The notes under the pieces were generated by a model. The model searched no databases. It was given only the letters and a program-made list of their open reading frames with translations, and was not told where the DNA came from. A program made the position numbers and the translations under genes. A DNA stretch of 57,858 nucleotides from an uncultured Rhodospirillales bacterium (GTDB lineage: Bacteria; Pseudomonadota; Alphaproteobacteria; Acetobacterales; Acetobacteraceae), in assembly GCA_903823665.1 (NCBI GenBank), contig CAIJTR010000038.1, positions 1-57,858 of the forward strand. The letters are read 5' to 3'. Below are positions 43,108 to 53,091 of the stretch, one piece after another (positions within the stretch are counted from its first letter, which is position 1; each line of letters opens with the position of its first letter).

Positions 43108-44526
43108 TCATATTTGATGATCGGGTGCGAAACGCTGGGCAATGGCGCGAGCAACGCCACGCATTGCCAGAATTTCTCCCCCTTCCGGACGAGCCGGCCG
43201 TGAGTTGTCGTTCCAGGCGTAGGTATCGATATGCGCCCAGGGAACACCCGGGGCGATGAAGCGGCGCATGAACAGTGCCGCCGTGATGGCACCGGCGTGG
43301 GACTTGCTTGACACGTTATTCAAGTCAGCCGCCGGGCTGTCGAGCCAGCCATCATAGCCATCCCAAAGCGGGAGCTCCCACATCGGGTCGCAAACCTCCC
43401 GTCCGGCCGCGAGAAGATCGCGCGCCCAACCGGGATCTGTGCAGAACAAAGCAGGAAGATCAGGCCCGAGTGCCACGCGCGCCGCCCCGGTCAGGGTGGC
43501 GCAATTGAGCAGCAGATCGGGCTTCTCATCACTGGCCTCAGCCAATAGATCGCACAACACCAGCCGCCCTTCGGCGTCCGTGTTGCCGATCTCAACCGAC
43601 AATCCGCGTCGCGTGCGGATGATGTCGAGTGGTCGCATTGCATGGCCAGACACGGAGTTCTCCACGCAGCCGAGGCGAACCGACAGACGTATCGGAAGAT
43701 CGGCTTCCATGATGATACGTGCCAGGGTCAATACGGATGCGGCACCGCCCATGTCTTTTTTCATGCGCAACATGCCAGCGGACGGCTTCATGTCGTAGCC
43801 GCCGGAATCAAACACCACGCCCTTGCCGCACAGCGAGACATGCGGTGCATTCGCCGCAGCAGTGCTGCCACGCCATGTCAAACGCACCACCACCGGCGGA
43901 CGGTCCGATCCACGGCCCACGGCTGCAACGGTCGGATAATCCTGATCCAGCGCGTCGAACCGCGTATATTGAGCCCCGAACGGCAGCGCCATATCACCGG
44001 CCGCGGTCGCCAACTCATTCGGCCCCAGGATGTTGGCCGGCGCGTTCACAAGATCGCGGCCCATCCAGATGGACGCAGCCGTCGCGATGACCGCCCCATG
44101 CCCGCTGCCGATCACCAGCAAAGCACATGGCCGGCGTTGCTTTTTGAACAGTCCGAAACGATACGCCCCCAAGCAAAAGCCAAGAATAGCGTCATTTATT
44201 TCAAAATCGCCCGGGGCCAGTGCCCAAGCGCCTTCGGGCAACCGATACGGCAACTCGCCAAACGCCAGATGTGACCGCTCATTGCCCAGCCCCAGCACGG
44301 CTGCAGACACCCCTTCTTCACCCGGAAGCAAAACGAGTTCTCGTGCCCGCCCGGAGAACGTCACGCCCGCCAAATATGCCGCCTGCGAAGATGGTAGACC
44401 AGCACACAAGGTCTCCAATCCATCTGGCCGCACGGCATGAATGATTCGCGCCGGATGATCACCGGTGAGAAGCGGCAGAGCGCTGTGGTTGACGTAATAG
44501 GTCACGGAAGGAGAGGTGCTCCACAA
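43108..44526 (-). CDS. Leucyl aminopeptidase family protein (M17)
   Basis: A 472-residue two-metal aminopeptidase. The first metal block is CGKGVVFDSGGYDMKPSAGM, where Lys and Asp bind metal, followed by LRMKKDMGGAASVLTLARII. The second signature NTDAEGRLVLCDLLAEA is exact. The N-terminal domain (residues 1-165) is divergent, as in the PepA-like subfamily without DNA binding. Length is close to the family mean. Its stop overlaps an alternative start of the marR gene, and the 263-base AT-rich spacer upstream probably holds its promoter. Confidence 0.92.
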   Translation of the reverse strand: MWSTSPSVTYYVNHSALPLLTGDHPARIIHAVRPDGLETLCAGLPSSQAAYLAGVTFSGRARELVLLPGEEGVSAAVLGLGNERSHLAFGELPYRLPEGAWALAPGDFEINDAILGFCLGAYRFGLFKKQRRPCALLVIGSGHGAVIATAASIWMGRDLVNAPANILGPNELATAAGDMALPFGAQYTRFDALDQDYPTVAAVGRGSDRPPVVVRLTWRGSTAAANAPHVSLCGKGVVFDSGGYDMKPSAGMLRMKKDMGGAASVLTLARIIMEADLPIRLSVRLGCVENSVSGHAMRPLDIIRTRRGLSVEIGNTDAEGRLVLCDLLAEASDEKPDLLLNCATLTGAARVALGPDLPALFCTDPGWARDLLAAGREVCDPMWELPLWDGYDGWLDSPAADLNNVSSKSHAGAITAALFMRRFIAPGVPWAHIDTYAWNDNSRPARPEGGEILAMRGVARAIAQRFAPDHQI

Positions 44527-44714
44527 AGGATATGGAATCGGGAATGCCCGATTGGCCTTGCAACGAATATGTCATCGCAGTGAGCGCGCCACAACCTCGT
44601 TTCGTCCCCGACATCCATTCCTACAGAGAATTAACCAAATCGCTACTTAGCGCGCAAATATAACGCTTACCGTTCTGTAATCTGACGATTGGTAATGATG
44701 AGTTAACAACGCTG

Positions 44715-44737
44715 AACACTGATTATTAACCAGTGTT
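44715..44737. terminator. Second hairpin downstream of htpG
   Basis: A 7-bp stem, AACACTG (44715-44721) and CAGTGTT (44731-44737), around a 9-base AT-rich loop. It directly follows the stronger hairpin in the htpG transcript, so it may be part of a tandem terminator. Confidence 0.35.
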
Positions 44738-44739
44738 GT

Positions 44740-44766
44740 TACCCGGCGGTCATTAACCGCCGGGTA
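44740..44766 (-). terminator. Hairpin terminator downstream of htpG
   Basis: A perfect 11-bp stem, TACCCGGCGGT (44740-44750) with ACCGCCGGGTA (44756-44766), and a 5-base loop, 24 bases after the htpG stop. In the htpG direction it is followed by an A/T-containing stretch (AACAACACTGG), consistent with a terminator though without a pure U-run. Confidence 0.65.
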
Positions 44767-44789
44767 CCGGTCCGACACCTCGGCAGGCG

Positions 44790-46628
44790 TTAGAAACCCG
44801 AAAGCAGTGCTGATTCGACGCGCCGGGCAAAGCCAGCGGGGTCCTTCGGCAGATCGCCGTCCTGCAAGCGTGCCAGATCGAACAGCATGTGCGCCGGCTC
44901 TTCCACCGAACCACCGCCAGCCAAGCGCGCCACCAGCCCTGCCACAAGTTTGTGACGCGGGTTGATTTCGAGCACCGGAGCGGCACCGAAATTGGCCCGG
45001 CCTGCGCGCTTCATCAGCCGCTGCATCTGCAGGTCCGGCCCAGCCTTTGCTGCAAGAACCACGGCACTTTCAACCAAGCGATCCGTCGTGCGCACATCCG
45101 AAACCAGTTCGCCGAGAGCGGTTTTCAGCGCACTCAGCAGCGCCTCGGTGTCAGCCACCTCGCCCTCCAACGCCGGAGCCTCAATCTTGGACAGATCGGC
45201 CTCGCCCTGGGTGACGCTGACGATCTTCTTGCCCTCGAACTCCGGCAGACGCTCCGGCCAGAAGGCGTCAATCGAGTCCTCCAGCAGCAGCACCTCCACG
45301 CCACGGGCGCGGAAGCCCTCCAGCTGAGCCGAATGTGCCAGCGTCTCGGCGCTGTCACCGGCGAGGTAGTAGATCGCCTCCTGCCCGTCTTTCATCCGCT
45401 CCACATATTCCGGCAGCGACACGAGGCCGGTGACGGTGGACGACGCAAAGCGCAGCAATGGGGCGAGATCGGCGCGGTGGTCGTTGTCCTCCCACACGCC
45501 TTCCTTCAGCACAGCGCCGAAATTGCCCCAGAACTTGGCGTATTCCTCGGCATCCTTGGAGCGGGTCTTCAACTCCGTGATGACCCGGTTGGTGACGGCC
45601 TTGCGGATTTTGGTCAGCACTGGCGTCGCCTGCAGCATTTCGCGGGAGACGTTGAGCGGCAAATCCTCAGTGTCCACCACGCCCTGCACAAAGCGCAGCC
45701 ACGCCGGCAGCAATTCCGCCTCATCGGTGATGAACATGCGCCGCACATGCAGGCGCAGCTTGGACACACGCTCCTGCTCCACCGCGTCGAACGGCTTCAT
45801 GCCGGGGATGAACAGCAGGGCGGAGAACTCGATTGCCCCCTCGGCGCGCCAATGGATGGTGGCCCAAGGCTTGTCCCAGGCATGGGCGACGTGGCGGTAG
45901 AACTCGGCGTATTCTTCCTCGCTGATCTCAGACTTGGACTTGCGCCAGAGTGCGGTGCCCTCGTTGGCCTTGCTGTCCTCGGCCTCGCCTTCCTGGGCGA
46001 CCATCACCGGAATGGTGATGTGATCGGCCCATTTGCGCACCACGGTTTCGATGCGCATTGGCTCCAGATATTCGTCGGCATCGGATTTCAGGTGCAGCAC
46101 GATGGTCGTGCCGGCCTCGGCGCGCTCCGAATGCGCCATGGTGAACTGGCCGCGGCCTTCGCTCGACCACAGCCAGGCCTCGCTGGTGCCAGCCTTGCGC
46201 GACGTGACTTCGACGAGATCGGCCACCATGAAGGCGGAGTAGAAGCCGACGCCGAACTGGCCGATCAGGCTGGGACGGTCCTCCGCCTTGGCATTGGACA
46301 GAGCATCGCCGAACGCCTTGGTGCCGGAACGGGCGATGGTGCCGAGATTTTGCATCATCTCGTCATGGCTCATGCCGATGCCGTCATCGGTGATGGTCAG
46401 CGTCCGCGCGGCCTTATTGGCCTCGATGCGGACCTTGGCACCTTCCGGCGGGGCAAGTTCCGCCTGCGTCAGCGCCTCGAAACGCCTGCGGTCGGTGGCG
46501 TCGGCGGCGTTGGCCACCAGTTCACGCAAGAAAATTTCGCGCTCGGAATACAGCGCATGAACAACCAGATCGAGCAGCCTGCCTACCTCGGCGCCGAAAT
46601 CATGTTTCTCCACGGTCGATTCGCTCAT
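44790..46628 (-). CDS. htpG: Molecular chaperone HtpG (Hsp90 family)
   Basis: A 612-residue ATP-dependent cytoplasmic chaperone. The GHKL ATPase motifs are [40 protein letters not shown] and [20 protein letters not shown]. The middle domain has [20 protein letters not shown] with [20 protein letters not shown]. The start is ATG 46626-46628, six bases after GAGGAG. An ATG at 46634 is too close to that site, and longer frames to 46850 would overlap the divergent helicase gene. Length is close to E. coli HtpG (624). Confidence 0.96.
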   Translation of the reverse strand: MSESTVEKHDFGAEVGRLLDLVVHALYSEREIFLRELVANAADATDRRRFEALTQAELAPPEGAKVRIEANKAARTLTITDDGIGMSHDEMMQNLGTIARSGTKAFGDALSNAKAEDRPSLIGQFGVGFYSAFMVADLVEVTSRKAGTSEAWLWSSEGRGQFTMAHSERAEAGTTIVLHLKSDADEYLEPMRIETVVRKWADHITIPVMVAQEGEAEDSKANEGTALWRKSKSEISEEEYAEFYRHVAHAWDKPWATIHWRAEGAIEFSALLFIPGMKPFDAVEQERVSKLRLHVRRMFITDEAELLPAWLRFVQGVVDTEDLPLNVSREMLQATPVLTKIRKAVTNRVITELKTRSKDAEEYAKFWGNFGAVLKEGVWEDNDHRADLAPLLRFASSTVTGLVSLPEYVERMKDGQEAIYYLAGDSAETLAHSAQLEGFRARGVEVLLLEDSIDAFWPERLPEFEGKKIVSVTQGEADLSKIEAPALEGEVADTEALLSALKTALGELVSDVRTTDRLVESAVVLAAKAGPDLQMQRLMKRAGRANFGAAPVLEINPRHKLVAGLVARLAGGGSVEEPAHMLFDLARLQDGDLPKDPAGFARRVESALLSGF

Positions 46629-46746
46629 ATCCATCTCCTCATTGGAGCTGCGCATATGACCTTCAACGCATTGGAGTTCAACGCCGTCACCGCACTGCAA
46701 CAGCATTTGGCTTGCATTTGACGCATGTGCCTCCAAACTCAGATGC

Positions 46747-49242
46747 ATGTCAGCCTTCGCACATCGGGTGAAAGCGGTCCTCGGCCCCACGAACACGGGC
46801 AAGACGCATTTGGCTATGGAGCGGATGCTGGCGCATTCCTCCGGCATCATCGGCTTCCCGCTCCGCCTGCTCGCCCGCGAGAATTACGACCGCATGGTGG
46901 CCAAAAAGGGCGCGGGGAACGTCGCCCTCATCACCGGCGAGGAGAAGATCATCCCGCCCGGTGCGCGCTGGTTCTCCTGCACGGTGGAGGCCATGCCACT
47001 CGACCGGCATGCCGAGTTCATTGCCGTAGACGAAATTCAGCTATGCGCAGATGGCGACCGCGGCCACGTGTTCACCGAGCGCCTGCTGCACGCGCGCGGC
47101 CTCGTTGAGACGATGTTCATGGGGGCGGAAACGATTCGCCCATTGCTGCAACGCCTCGTCCCCGGCGTGCAGATCGAAACCCGTCCGCGCCTGTCGCAAC
47201 TGACCCACGCGGGCAACGCCAAACTGGTCCGCCTGCCGCCCCGCTCCGCCGTCGTCGCCTTCTCGGCCGCAGAAGTCTACGCCATCGCCGAGATGATTCG
47301 ACGCCGGCGGGGCGGGTGTGCCGTGGTGATGGGCCGCCTCAGCCCGCGCACCCGCAACGCCCAGGTGGCGCTTTATCAAGAGAAAGAGGTCGATTTCCTC
47401 GTCGCCACCGATGCCATCGGCATGGGGCTGAACATGGATGTCGATCACGTGGCATTCGCCCGGCTGTCGAAGTTTGACGGCCATCGGCCTCGGCTGCTGA
47501 CCGCTTCTGAGGTGGCGCAGATTGCCGGGCGCGCAGGCCGTGGGATGCGCGACGGCACGTTTGGCTCCACCGCCGATTGTCCACCGCTGGAGGATGAACT
47601 TGTCCGCGCCGTGGAGGGCCACAGCTTCCAGCCGCTGGAACAGCTGGTCTGGCGCAACAACAACCTCGATTTCAGCCATATCGACGCGCTGATGGCCTCC
47701 TTGCAGACGCCATCACAGCTCCAGGGCCTCGTGCGCGGCAATGACGCAACCGATCTGGAAACGCTGATCACGCTGGCCAAGGAGACGGAAATCCGCCACC
47801 TCGCGCGAGGCCGCACGCGGGTCCGGCTGCTATGGGAAGCCTGCCAGATCCCGGATTTCCGCAAGATCACCGATGACAGCCACGTGCGGCTTTGCGCCCG
47901 CGTGTTCGGCCACATCGCCAATGAGGGCAAGCTACCGACGGACTGGATCGCCAGCCAAATCGCAGCCCTGGCCCGCGCGGATGGCGATATCGACACACTG
48001 ATGCAGCGCCTTGCCTCCATGCGCGTCTGGACCTACATCGCCGCCCGCGCCGATTGGGTGGCCGATGCAGCGCATTGGCAGGGCAAGGCCCGTGCGGTGG
48101 AGGATTTGCTCAGCGACGCCCTGCACGAGCGGCTGACGGCCCGCTTTGTGGATCGCCGCTCCGCCCATCTGATGCGCAAGCTGGAAGCGTCTGAGGCCGA
48201 TGATCTGATGTCCGCCGTCACAAGGCGCGGTGAGGTGGTGGTCGAGGGTCACCCAGTTGGCCATGTGGAAGGCTTCGGCTTCGTGCCTGATCCAAACTCG
48301 GTGGGTGATGAACGCCGCCTTGTCCTACGCGCTGCCCGCCGCGCGTTGATCACCGAAATGCCCCGCCGCGTCGCACGGCTGGAAGCAGCGGAGGACAGCG
48401 CCTTCGCCTGGCTGCCAAGCCAGCGGATTGCGTGGGAGGGCGCACCCGTGGCGCGGCTGCGGCCGGGAGCTTCGGTCATTCGCCCATCGGTTGAGATCAC
48501 GGCGACCGAGTTCCTCGACGGCGCACAACGGGAGCGCGTGCGCGTTCGCCTGCAACGCTATCTCGACCAGCATATCCATGACGCCCTCACGCCGCTGTTC
48601 GCCGCCGCCGCCCTGGCCGAGCGTGATGGCGCGTTGCGTGGTCCGCTGCATCGGCTGATCGAGGGGCTGGGCGTGGTGCCTGGGGCGACAGAGGCCGATA
48701 TTGCGCCGGCATTGCGGGGGCGGTTGAAGGCGCTGGATGTTCGTGCCGGACGATTTGCGTTGTTCCTGCCCGCCTTGCTGAAGCCTCGGGCGCGGCAGGT
48801 TCGTGCCGCACTTTGGGCGCTTGGGCGCGGGCTTGCAGTGCCTGATCTGCCTCCGCCGGGTGCGATCACCATTCCGCCGCAGAGCTGGCCCGAGGGGTTT
48901 GCCGCCGATATTGGCTGGCTCGATTGCGGCACCATGCTGCTGCGACTCGATATTGCCGAGCGGATCGCGGCCGAACTGCATTTTGCCGCCCGCGCCCGGC
49001 CTGTTCTGGTGCCGCATGACCTCGCCCAACGTTTATGTGTGCGTGCCGAAGCCCTTTCGGTGATCCTTCGCGCACTCGGCCTGCGGGTGAACCCGGCCAT
49101 TGCGCTGGATGAGGCCGAATACGGCCCGCCCCCGCCCGCCACACTCTCGCCGATCCGCAGGAAGCGGGCCGAGCCGGAACAGGCTGCACGTCCGGCCAAC
49201 CGGGAAGGACCATTCGCGGCACTGGCCGCACTCAGACGTTGA
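46747..49242 (+). CDS. SUV3-like ATP-dependent RNA helicase
   Basis: An 831-residue superfamily 2 helicase similar to mitochondrial SUV3, the RNA helicase of the degradosome. Walker A is [18 protein letters not shown] (Gly13-Thr20), and the DExH-like box is [17 protein letters not shown] (DEIQ at 95-98). Motif V is [19 protein letters not shown] and motif VI is [20 protein letters not shown]. The C-terminal half (about 400-831) is a long extension. It has two Arg-rich parts and a Pro-rich end (PPPPATLSP), and does not match any enzyme I know. It is divergent from htpG and starts the helicase, S4, fdxA, carD series. Confidence 0.87.
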   Translation: MSAFAHRVKAVLGPTNTGKTHLAMERMLAHSSGIIGFPLRLLARENYDRMVAKKGAGNVALITGEEKIIPPGARWFSCTVEAMPLDRHAEFIAVDEIQLCADGDRGHVFTERLLHARGLVETMFMGAETIRPLLQRLVPGVQIETRPRLSQLTHAGNAKLVRLPPRSAVVAFSAAEVYAIAEMIRRRRGGCAVVMGRLSPRTRNAQVALYQEKEVDFLVATDAIGMGLNMDVDHVAFARLSKFDGHRPRLLTASEVAQIAGRAGRGMRDGTFGSTADCPPLEDELVRAVEGHSFQPLEQLVWRNNNLDFSHIDALMASLQTPSQLQGLVRGNDATDLETLITLAKETEIRHLARGRTRVRLLWEACQIPDFRKITDDSHVRLCARVFGHIANEGKLPTDWIASQIAALARADGDIDTLMQRLASMRVWTYIAARADWVADAAHWQGKARAVEDLLSDALHERLTARFVDRRSAHLMRKLEASEADDLMSAVTRRGEVVVEGHPVGHVEGFGFVPDPNSVGDERRLVLRAARRALITEMPRRVARLEAAEDSAFAWLPSQRIAWEGAPVARLRPGASVIRPSVEITATEFLDGAQRERVRVRLQRYLDQHIHDALTPLFAAAALAERDGALRGPLHRLIEGLGVVPGATEADIAPALRGRLKALDVRAGRFALFLPALLKPRARQVRAALWALGRGLAVPDLPPPGAITIPPQSWPEGFAADIGWLDCGTMLLRLDIAERIAAELHFAARARPVLVPHDLAQRLCVRAEALSVILRALGLRVNPAIALDEAEYGPPPPATLSPIRRKRAEPEQAARPANREGPFAALAALRR

Positions 49243-49261
49243 CGCTGATGGCGGGGCTCTG

Positions 49262-49579
49262 ATGGAAGACCAAAGCTGGCAACGGCTGGACAAATGGCTG
49301 TGGTGCGCGCGTTTCCTGAAATCCCGCGCCGACTGCTCCCGCCTCATCGCCGAGGGCTCGTTTCGAATCAATCGGCAGCCCACTGACAAGCCACACGCCA
49401 AGCTGCGCCCCGGTGACGTGATCACCATGCCATTGCGCGGCGACATTCGTGTGATCGAGGTTCTGTCACTCGCCAGCAGGCGAGGCCCCGCCCCAGAGGC
49501 GCAAACGCTTTATCGCGAAATCATTGCACCGCAGCAGGCTTGCGCACCTGCCGATATGGCGGCATTTAGCGAAGGTTGA
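49262..49579 (+). CDS. S4-domain RNA-binding protein (Hsp15-like)
   Basis: A 105-residue RNA-binding protein. The S4 domain covers most of it: [20 protein letters not shown], then [20 protein letters not shown] and [11 protein letters not shown]. The E. coli relative Hsp15 (HslR) binds stalled 50S subunits carrying nascent chains. The ATG at 49262 follows the helicase stop by 19 bases, so the two are likely co-transcribed. A longer frame inside the helicase gene was rejected as it lacks the conserved start. Confidence 0.88.
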   Translation: MEDQSWQRLDKWLWCARFLKSRADCSRLIAEGSFRINRQPTDKPHAKLRPGDVITMPLRGDIRVIEVLSLASRRGPAPEAQTLYREIIAPQQACAPADMAAFSEG

Positions 49580-49598
49580 TCCACCGAGGGAGAGTGCG

Positions 49599-49931
49599 AT
49601 GACCTACGTGGTCACCGAGAACTGCATCAAGTGCAAATACATGGATTGCGTGGAAGTCTGCCCGGTGGACTGCTTCTACGTCGGCGAGAACATGCTGGTC
49701 ATTCACCCAGATGAATGCATCGATTGCGGCGTGTGCGAGCCGGAATGCCCGGCTGAGGCGATTGTGCCGGACAGTGATGATCGCGCCGCCGCCTGGGCCG
49801 AGCAGAACCGCACCTATTCTGGCACCTGGCCGAACATCACCCGCAAAGGTGAGGCCCCAGCCGACGCCGACGAGTGGAAGGGCAAGCCAGACAAGGCGAA
49901 GCTGTTCAACCCGGAACCCGGCAAAGCCTGA
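49599..49931 (+). CDS. fdxA: 7Fe ferredoxin (3Fe-4S and 4Fe-4S)
   Basis: A 110-residue soluble ferredoxin. The N-terminal cluster motif is [20 protein letters not shown], and the second is [20 protein letters not shown]. The change in Cys spacing at the first motif marks the 3Fe-4S site of the FdxA type. The C-terminal half is the polar extension typical of alphaproteobacterial FdxA ([20 protein letters not shown]). The chosen ATG opens with MTYVVTENC, the family's usual start, and has GGGAGA nearby. It follows the S4 gene by 19 bases. Confidence 0.95.
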   Translation: MTYVVTENCIKCKYMDCVEVCPVDCFYVGENMLVIHPDECIDCGVCEPECPAEAIVPDSDDRAAAWAEQNRTYSGTWPNITRKGEAPADADEWKGKPDKAKLFNPEPGKA

Positions 49932-50187
49932 CGCATATTGCTGATTGAGCATCCCAGCCATGCCCCGCGCATGGCTGGAAGGCCGCGCACTGCGCCCCGC
50001 CGCGCATGACTGGGGGCGCTATTTGTGTTACGCTACCATGATTGGTGTGGCTGTTGGTACCATCTTGGGTGTGCCGCGTTCACTCTGATAACCGTTCCAA
50101 TCCGTTCACGCGGCCTCCCCGGGGTCACTCTCCGGTGCGACGCGTTGCAACGTCCCGACCACTCCAGCCGGAAAGGTGATCGCGCGC
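49932..50187. other. Intergenic region between fdxA and carD
   Basis: A 256-base spacer. A 9-bp hairpin at 49954-49978 lies just after fdxA. The rest should hold the carD promoter. I see no reading frame, RNA gene or clear promoter boxes in it. Confidence 0.5.
49954..49978 (+). terminator. Hairpin downstream of fdxA
   Basis: A perfect 9-bp stem, CCAGCCATG (49954-49962) and CATGGCTGG (49970-49978), with a 7-base loop, starting 22 bases after the fdxA stop. It is not followed by a T-run, so it may be a Rho-assisted or processed 3' end. Confidence 0.45.
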
Positions 50188-50862
50188 ATGACCGAATCCA
50201 CCGCCAACGTCGAAGCCGAAGCAGCCACCCCCGCTCCTGCCCCCGTCGCAGCACCGGCCGCAGCACAGGCCGCTGCACCCGCAGCACCGCGCACCGCTGC
50301 CGAGACGCGCGCGCAGTATAGCCAGCAGGGCATGAACGGTCGCCCGGCACCGATTTCGCGTGCCTCGAACAAGGACGAGACGTTCTCGCAGAACGATTAC
50401 GTCGTCTATCCGACGCATGGCGTGGGCAAGGTGGAGAAGATCGCCGTTGAGGAAATTGCCGGCCACAAGCTGGAACTCATCCACATCACCTTCGAAGAAA
50501 ACCGCATGACCTTGCGGGTGCCGGTGGCCAAGGCGCGCAGCGCCGGGCTGCGTCGTCTGTCTACCAAAAAGGCCTATGACGAGGCACTCGCCACGCTAAA
50601 GGGCCGCGCCCGCGTCAAGCGCACCATGTGGTCCCGTCGCGCGCAGGAATATGAGGCGAAGATCAACTCAGGTGATCCGATGGCGATTGCCGAAGTGGTG
50701 CGCGACCTGCATCGCAACGCCGGTCAGCCGGATCAAAGCTTCTCTGAGCGGCAGATTTATGAGGCAGCCCTCGACCGCATGGCCGCCGAATTGGCCGCCA
50801 TCGACCAAACCGACAAGCCAACCGCGCTGGCCAAGCTTGGGACATATTTGAAGACGCCGTGA
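50188..50862 (+). CDS. CarD-family transcriptional regulator
   Basis: A 224-residue regulator that binds RNA polymerase beta and stabilises open promoters. The RNAP-interaction domain is seen at FSQNDYVVYPTHGVGKVEKI (about 66-85), followed by KLELIHITFEENRMTLRVPV and the LRRLSTKK segment. The C-terminal helical domain includes the family's RAQEYEAKINSGDPMAIAEV and VRDLHRN. The first 60 residues are an Ala/Pro-rich low-complexity extension not found in most CarD proteins. Transcription ends at a good hairpin 12 bases downstream. Confidence 0.92.
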   Translation: MTESTANVEAEAATPAPAPVAAPAAAQAAAPAAPRTAAETRAQYSQQGMNGRPAPISRASNKDETFSQNDYVVYPTHGVGKVEKIAVEEIAGHKLELIHITFEENRMTLRVPVAKARSAGLRRLSTKKAYDEALATLKGRARVKRTMWSRRAQEYEAKINSGDPMAIAEVVRDLHRNAGQPDQSFSERQIYEAALDRMAAELAAIDQTDKPTALAKLGTYLKTP

Positions 50863-50873
50863 TCAACTCGGCT

Positions 50874-50903
50874 CCGTAGGATGTGTGCCAGCCCATCCTA
50901 CGG
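50874..50903. terminator. Bidirectional hairpin between carD and the molybdenum hydroxylase gene
   Basis: A perfect 10-bp stem, CCGTAGGATG (50874-50883) and CATCCTACGG (50894-50903), with a 10-base loop. It lies between the stops of convergent genes and could end both transcripts. Confidence 0.6.
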
Positions 50904-50905
50904 TG

Positions 50906-53086
50906 TTACGTCCGCTTCAAATCCTGGTTCTTCAGTGGCAGGTCGCGGATGCGTTTGCCGGTGGCTGCGAACACCGCGTTCAGCACAGCAGGTGTCGCCA
51001 CCGCGATGGTCGGCTCACCCACACCGCCCCAGAAACCGCCAGAGGGGACGATGACCGTCTCCACCTTCGGCATGGCGGCGAGACGCATCACCTCATACGA
51101 GTCGAAATTGCCCTCAGCGATGCGGCCGTTCTCGATGGTGTGCTCGCTGTAAAGCCCCGCGCTGAGACCGAACACGAAAGAGCCTTCCACCTGTGCGCGC
51201 ACCTGATCTGGGTTGACGACATGCCCCGGGTCGGTCGCCGCCACGATGCGGTGGATTTTCAACGCGCCCTCATTTGACACGCTGACCTCGGCCACCGCTG
51301 CCGTGTAGCTGCCGAAGCCCATGTTCTGGCAGATCCCGCGATAAACCCCGTCCGGCAGTTTTTTGCCCCATTCGGCCTTGGCGGCGCAGGCATTGAGAAC
51401 GTCCAGATGCTTGGGGTTTTTGGCCATCAGCTTGCGACGGAACTCCAGCGGGTCGGCCCCAGCCGCGTGGGCCAGTTCGTCAATGAAGCACTCCATGTAG
51501 AAAGCATTCTGATTGGTGTTCACGCCGCGCCAATAGCCGACCGGAATGTGCGTATTGCGCATGGCGTGGTCAATCAGCACGTTCGGGATCGCCTCGTAGC
51601 CGAACTCGCCTTTGCCCCAGCCCTGGAACTGGCCAAAATCCACGCCGCCATTGGCTGCCAAAGCCGCCGGGTTCTTCCATGCCGTGATGGACTGGCCGGA
51701 AATGCGGGCATGCAGCGCCATGACATTGCCGTGGTCATCCAGCGCCGCGGACATCTTCGCCATGGTGATCGGGCGATAGAAGCCATGCGTCATATCCTCT
51801 TCGCGCGACCAGATCAGCTTCACCGGAACGCCTGGCACCTGCTTGGCGATGCGGGCTGCCTGCATGACAAAGTCATTCTCACCACGCCGCCCAAACCCGC
51901 CACCGAGATGCAATTTGGTGACGGCGACCTTCGAAGGCTCAACACCGGCCGCATGGGCCGCCGCCATCAACGCGCCGTCGCCGCCCTGCGTCGGGGCCCA
52001 GATTTCGAGGCGGTTGCCGGCTACATCCGCAGTGTACCGCGCCGTGCAGTTGATCGGCTCCAGCGTGGCATGACTGAGGAACGGCGTCGTGTAGACAGCC
52101 TCAATTTTCCGGGCAGCTCCGGCGAGTGCTGCCTTGGCATCGCCATGGGCATTACCGACACCGGCCTCCGGTGTGTCGAGACCGGTTCTCAGATACTCGG
52201 CAATCTGCGGGCTGGAGATTTTGGCATTCTCGCCCTCGTTCCACACGATGAGCAGCTTGGCGAGCGCAGTTTTAGCCTGGAACCATTTGTCCGCCACCAC
52301 GGCCACCGTTGCATCATCCACCTTCAGCACATGGCGAACGCCGGGCATGCTGGTGATTTTGGCGGCATCAAAGCTTACCAGCTTGCCACCGAATACCGGG
52401 CATTGCGCGATGGCGGCGTTCAGCATGCCGGGCAGTTGCACGTCGATGGCAAACACCTGCTTGCCGGTGAGTTTGCCCTCCGTGTCCAGGCGATGCACCG
52501 GCTGGCCGATGATTGTCCAGGCGCTGGGGTCTTTCACGGTAACGTTGGTCGGCACCGGAAGCAGAGCCGCCGCTGCCGCCAACTCGCCATAGCGCAAGGT
52601 GCGGCCGGTGGATGTATGGGTGACGATGCTTTTTGCAGCGACGCACTCGCTCTCCGGCACCCTCCATTGTTTGGCGGCGGCAGAGATCAGCATGGCTCGC
52701 GCGACGGCACCGCCCTTGCGAACATAGTCGACCGAGCCGCGAATGCCGCGGCTGCCGCCGGTTGCCATGTCGCCCCAGGCATGACCGGACGCCAGATTCG
52801 CCTGCGGCGTGATGTATTCGGCGCGCACAAATTTCCAGTCCGCATCCATCTCGTCGGCAACGAGCTGCGCCAGACCGGTCAAGGTCCCCTGCCCCATTTC
52901 AGAGCGGGCGATGCGAACGGTGATCGTGTCATCTGGCTGCACAACCGCCCAGATGCCGACAGCGGCGGCTTCCCCGGCAGCGGCCATGCCCGGGCTCGCA
53001 TCCGGCAGCTTCCAGCCAAGGGCAAACGCCCCGGCGGCGAGGCTTGCGACGAAATGACGGCGGTTGAGGTGGGGTTGATAGGTCAT
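50906..53086 (-). CDS. Molybdopterin-binding subunit of a xanthine dehydrogenase-family hydroxylase (IorB-like)
   Basis: A 726-residue large subunit of a molybdenum hydroxylase, similar to isoquinoline 1-oxidoreductase beta. The N-terminus has a twin-arginine signal (NRRHFVASLAAGAFALGW), so the complex is probably exported folded. Molybdopterin-contacting blocks include ARSEMGQGTLTGLAQLVADE, KLHLGGGFGRRGENDFVMQA and YWRGVNTNQNAFYMECFIDE. The C-terminal part has GSFVFGLSAGLYSEHTIENG and PSGGFWGGVGEPTIAVATPA. The start at 53086 follows AAGGTG by eight bases. It is translated just after the iron-sulfur subunit. The natural substrate is unknown. Confidence 0.9.
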   Translation of the reverse strand: MTYQPHLNRRHFVASLAAGAFALGWKLPDASPGMAAAGEAAAVGIWAVVQPDDTITVRIARSEMGQGTLTGLAQLVADEMDADWKFVRAEYITPQANLASGHAWGDMATGGSRGIRGSVDYVRKGGAVARAMLISAAAKQWRVPESECVAAKSIVTHTSTGRTLRYGELAAAAALLPVPTNVTVKDPSAWTIIGQPVHRLDTEGKLTGKQVFAIDVQLPGMLNAAIAQCPVFGGKLVSFDAAKITSMPGVRHVLKVDDATVAVVADKWFQAKTALAKLLIVWNEGENAKISSPQIAEYLRTGLDTPEAGVGNAHGDAKAALAGAARKIEAVYTTPFLSHATLEPINCTARYTADVAGNRLEIWAPTQGGDGALMAAAHAAGVEPSKVAVTKLHLGGGFGRRGENDFVMQAARIAKQVPGVPVKLIWSREEDMTHGFYRPITMAKMSAALDDHGNVMALHARISGQSITAWKNPAALAANGGVDFGQFQGWGKGEFGYEAIPNVLIDHAMRNTHIPVGYWRGVNTNQNAFYMECFIDELAHAAGADPLEFRRKLMAKNPKHLDVLNACAAKAEWGKKLPDGVYRGICQNMGFGSYTAAVAEVSVSNEGALKIHRIVAATDPGHVVNPDQVRAQVEGSFVFGLSAGLYSEHTIENGRIAEGNFDSYEVMRLAAMPKVETVIVPSGGFWGGVGEPTIAVATPAVLNAVFAATGKRIRDLPLKNQDLKRT

Positions 53087-53091
53087 GGTGA

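Larger units (their letters stand above)
44527..44789. other. AT-rich intergenic region between htpG and the M17 gene
   Basis: A 263-base spacer, lower in GC than its neighbours. It contains the two hairpins described separately (44715-44737 and 44740-44766) near the htpG stop, and several TTAAC words. The rest probably carries the aminopeptidase promoter. No coding frame or RNA gene is recognised. Confidence 0.55.

Noticed and set aside
44889-46721. Plus-strand open frame of 610 codons opposite htpG
   Set aside because: Shadow of htpG; the composition is Leu/Gly/His/Gln-rich without domains, and it would be on top of a textbook Hsp90 gene.
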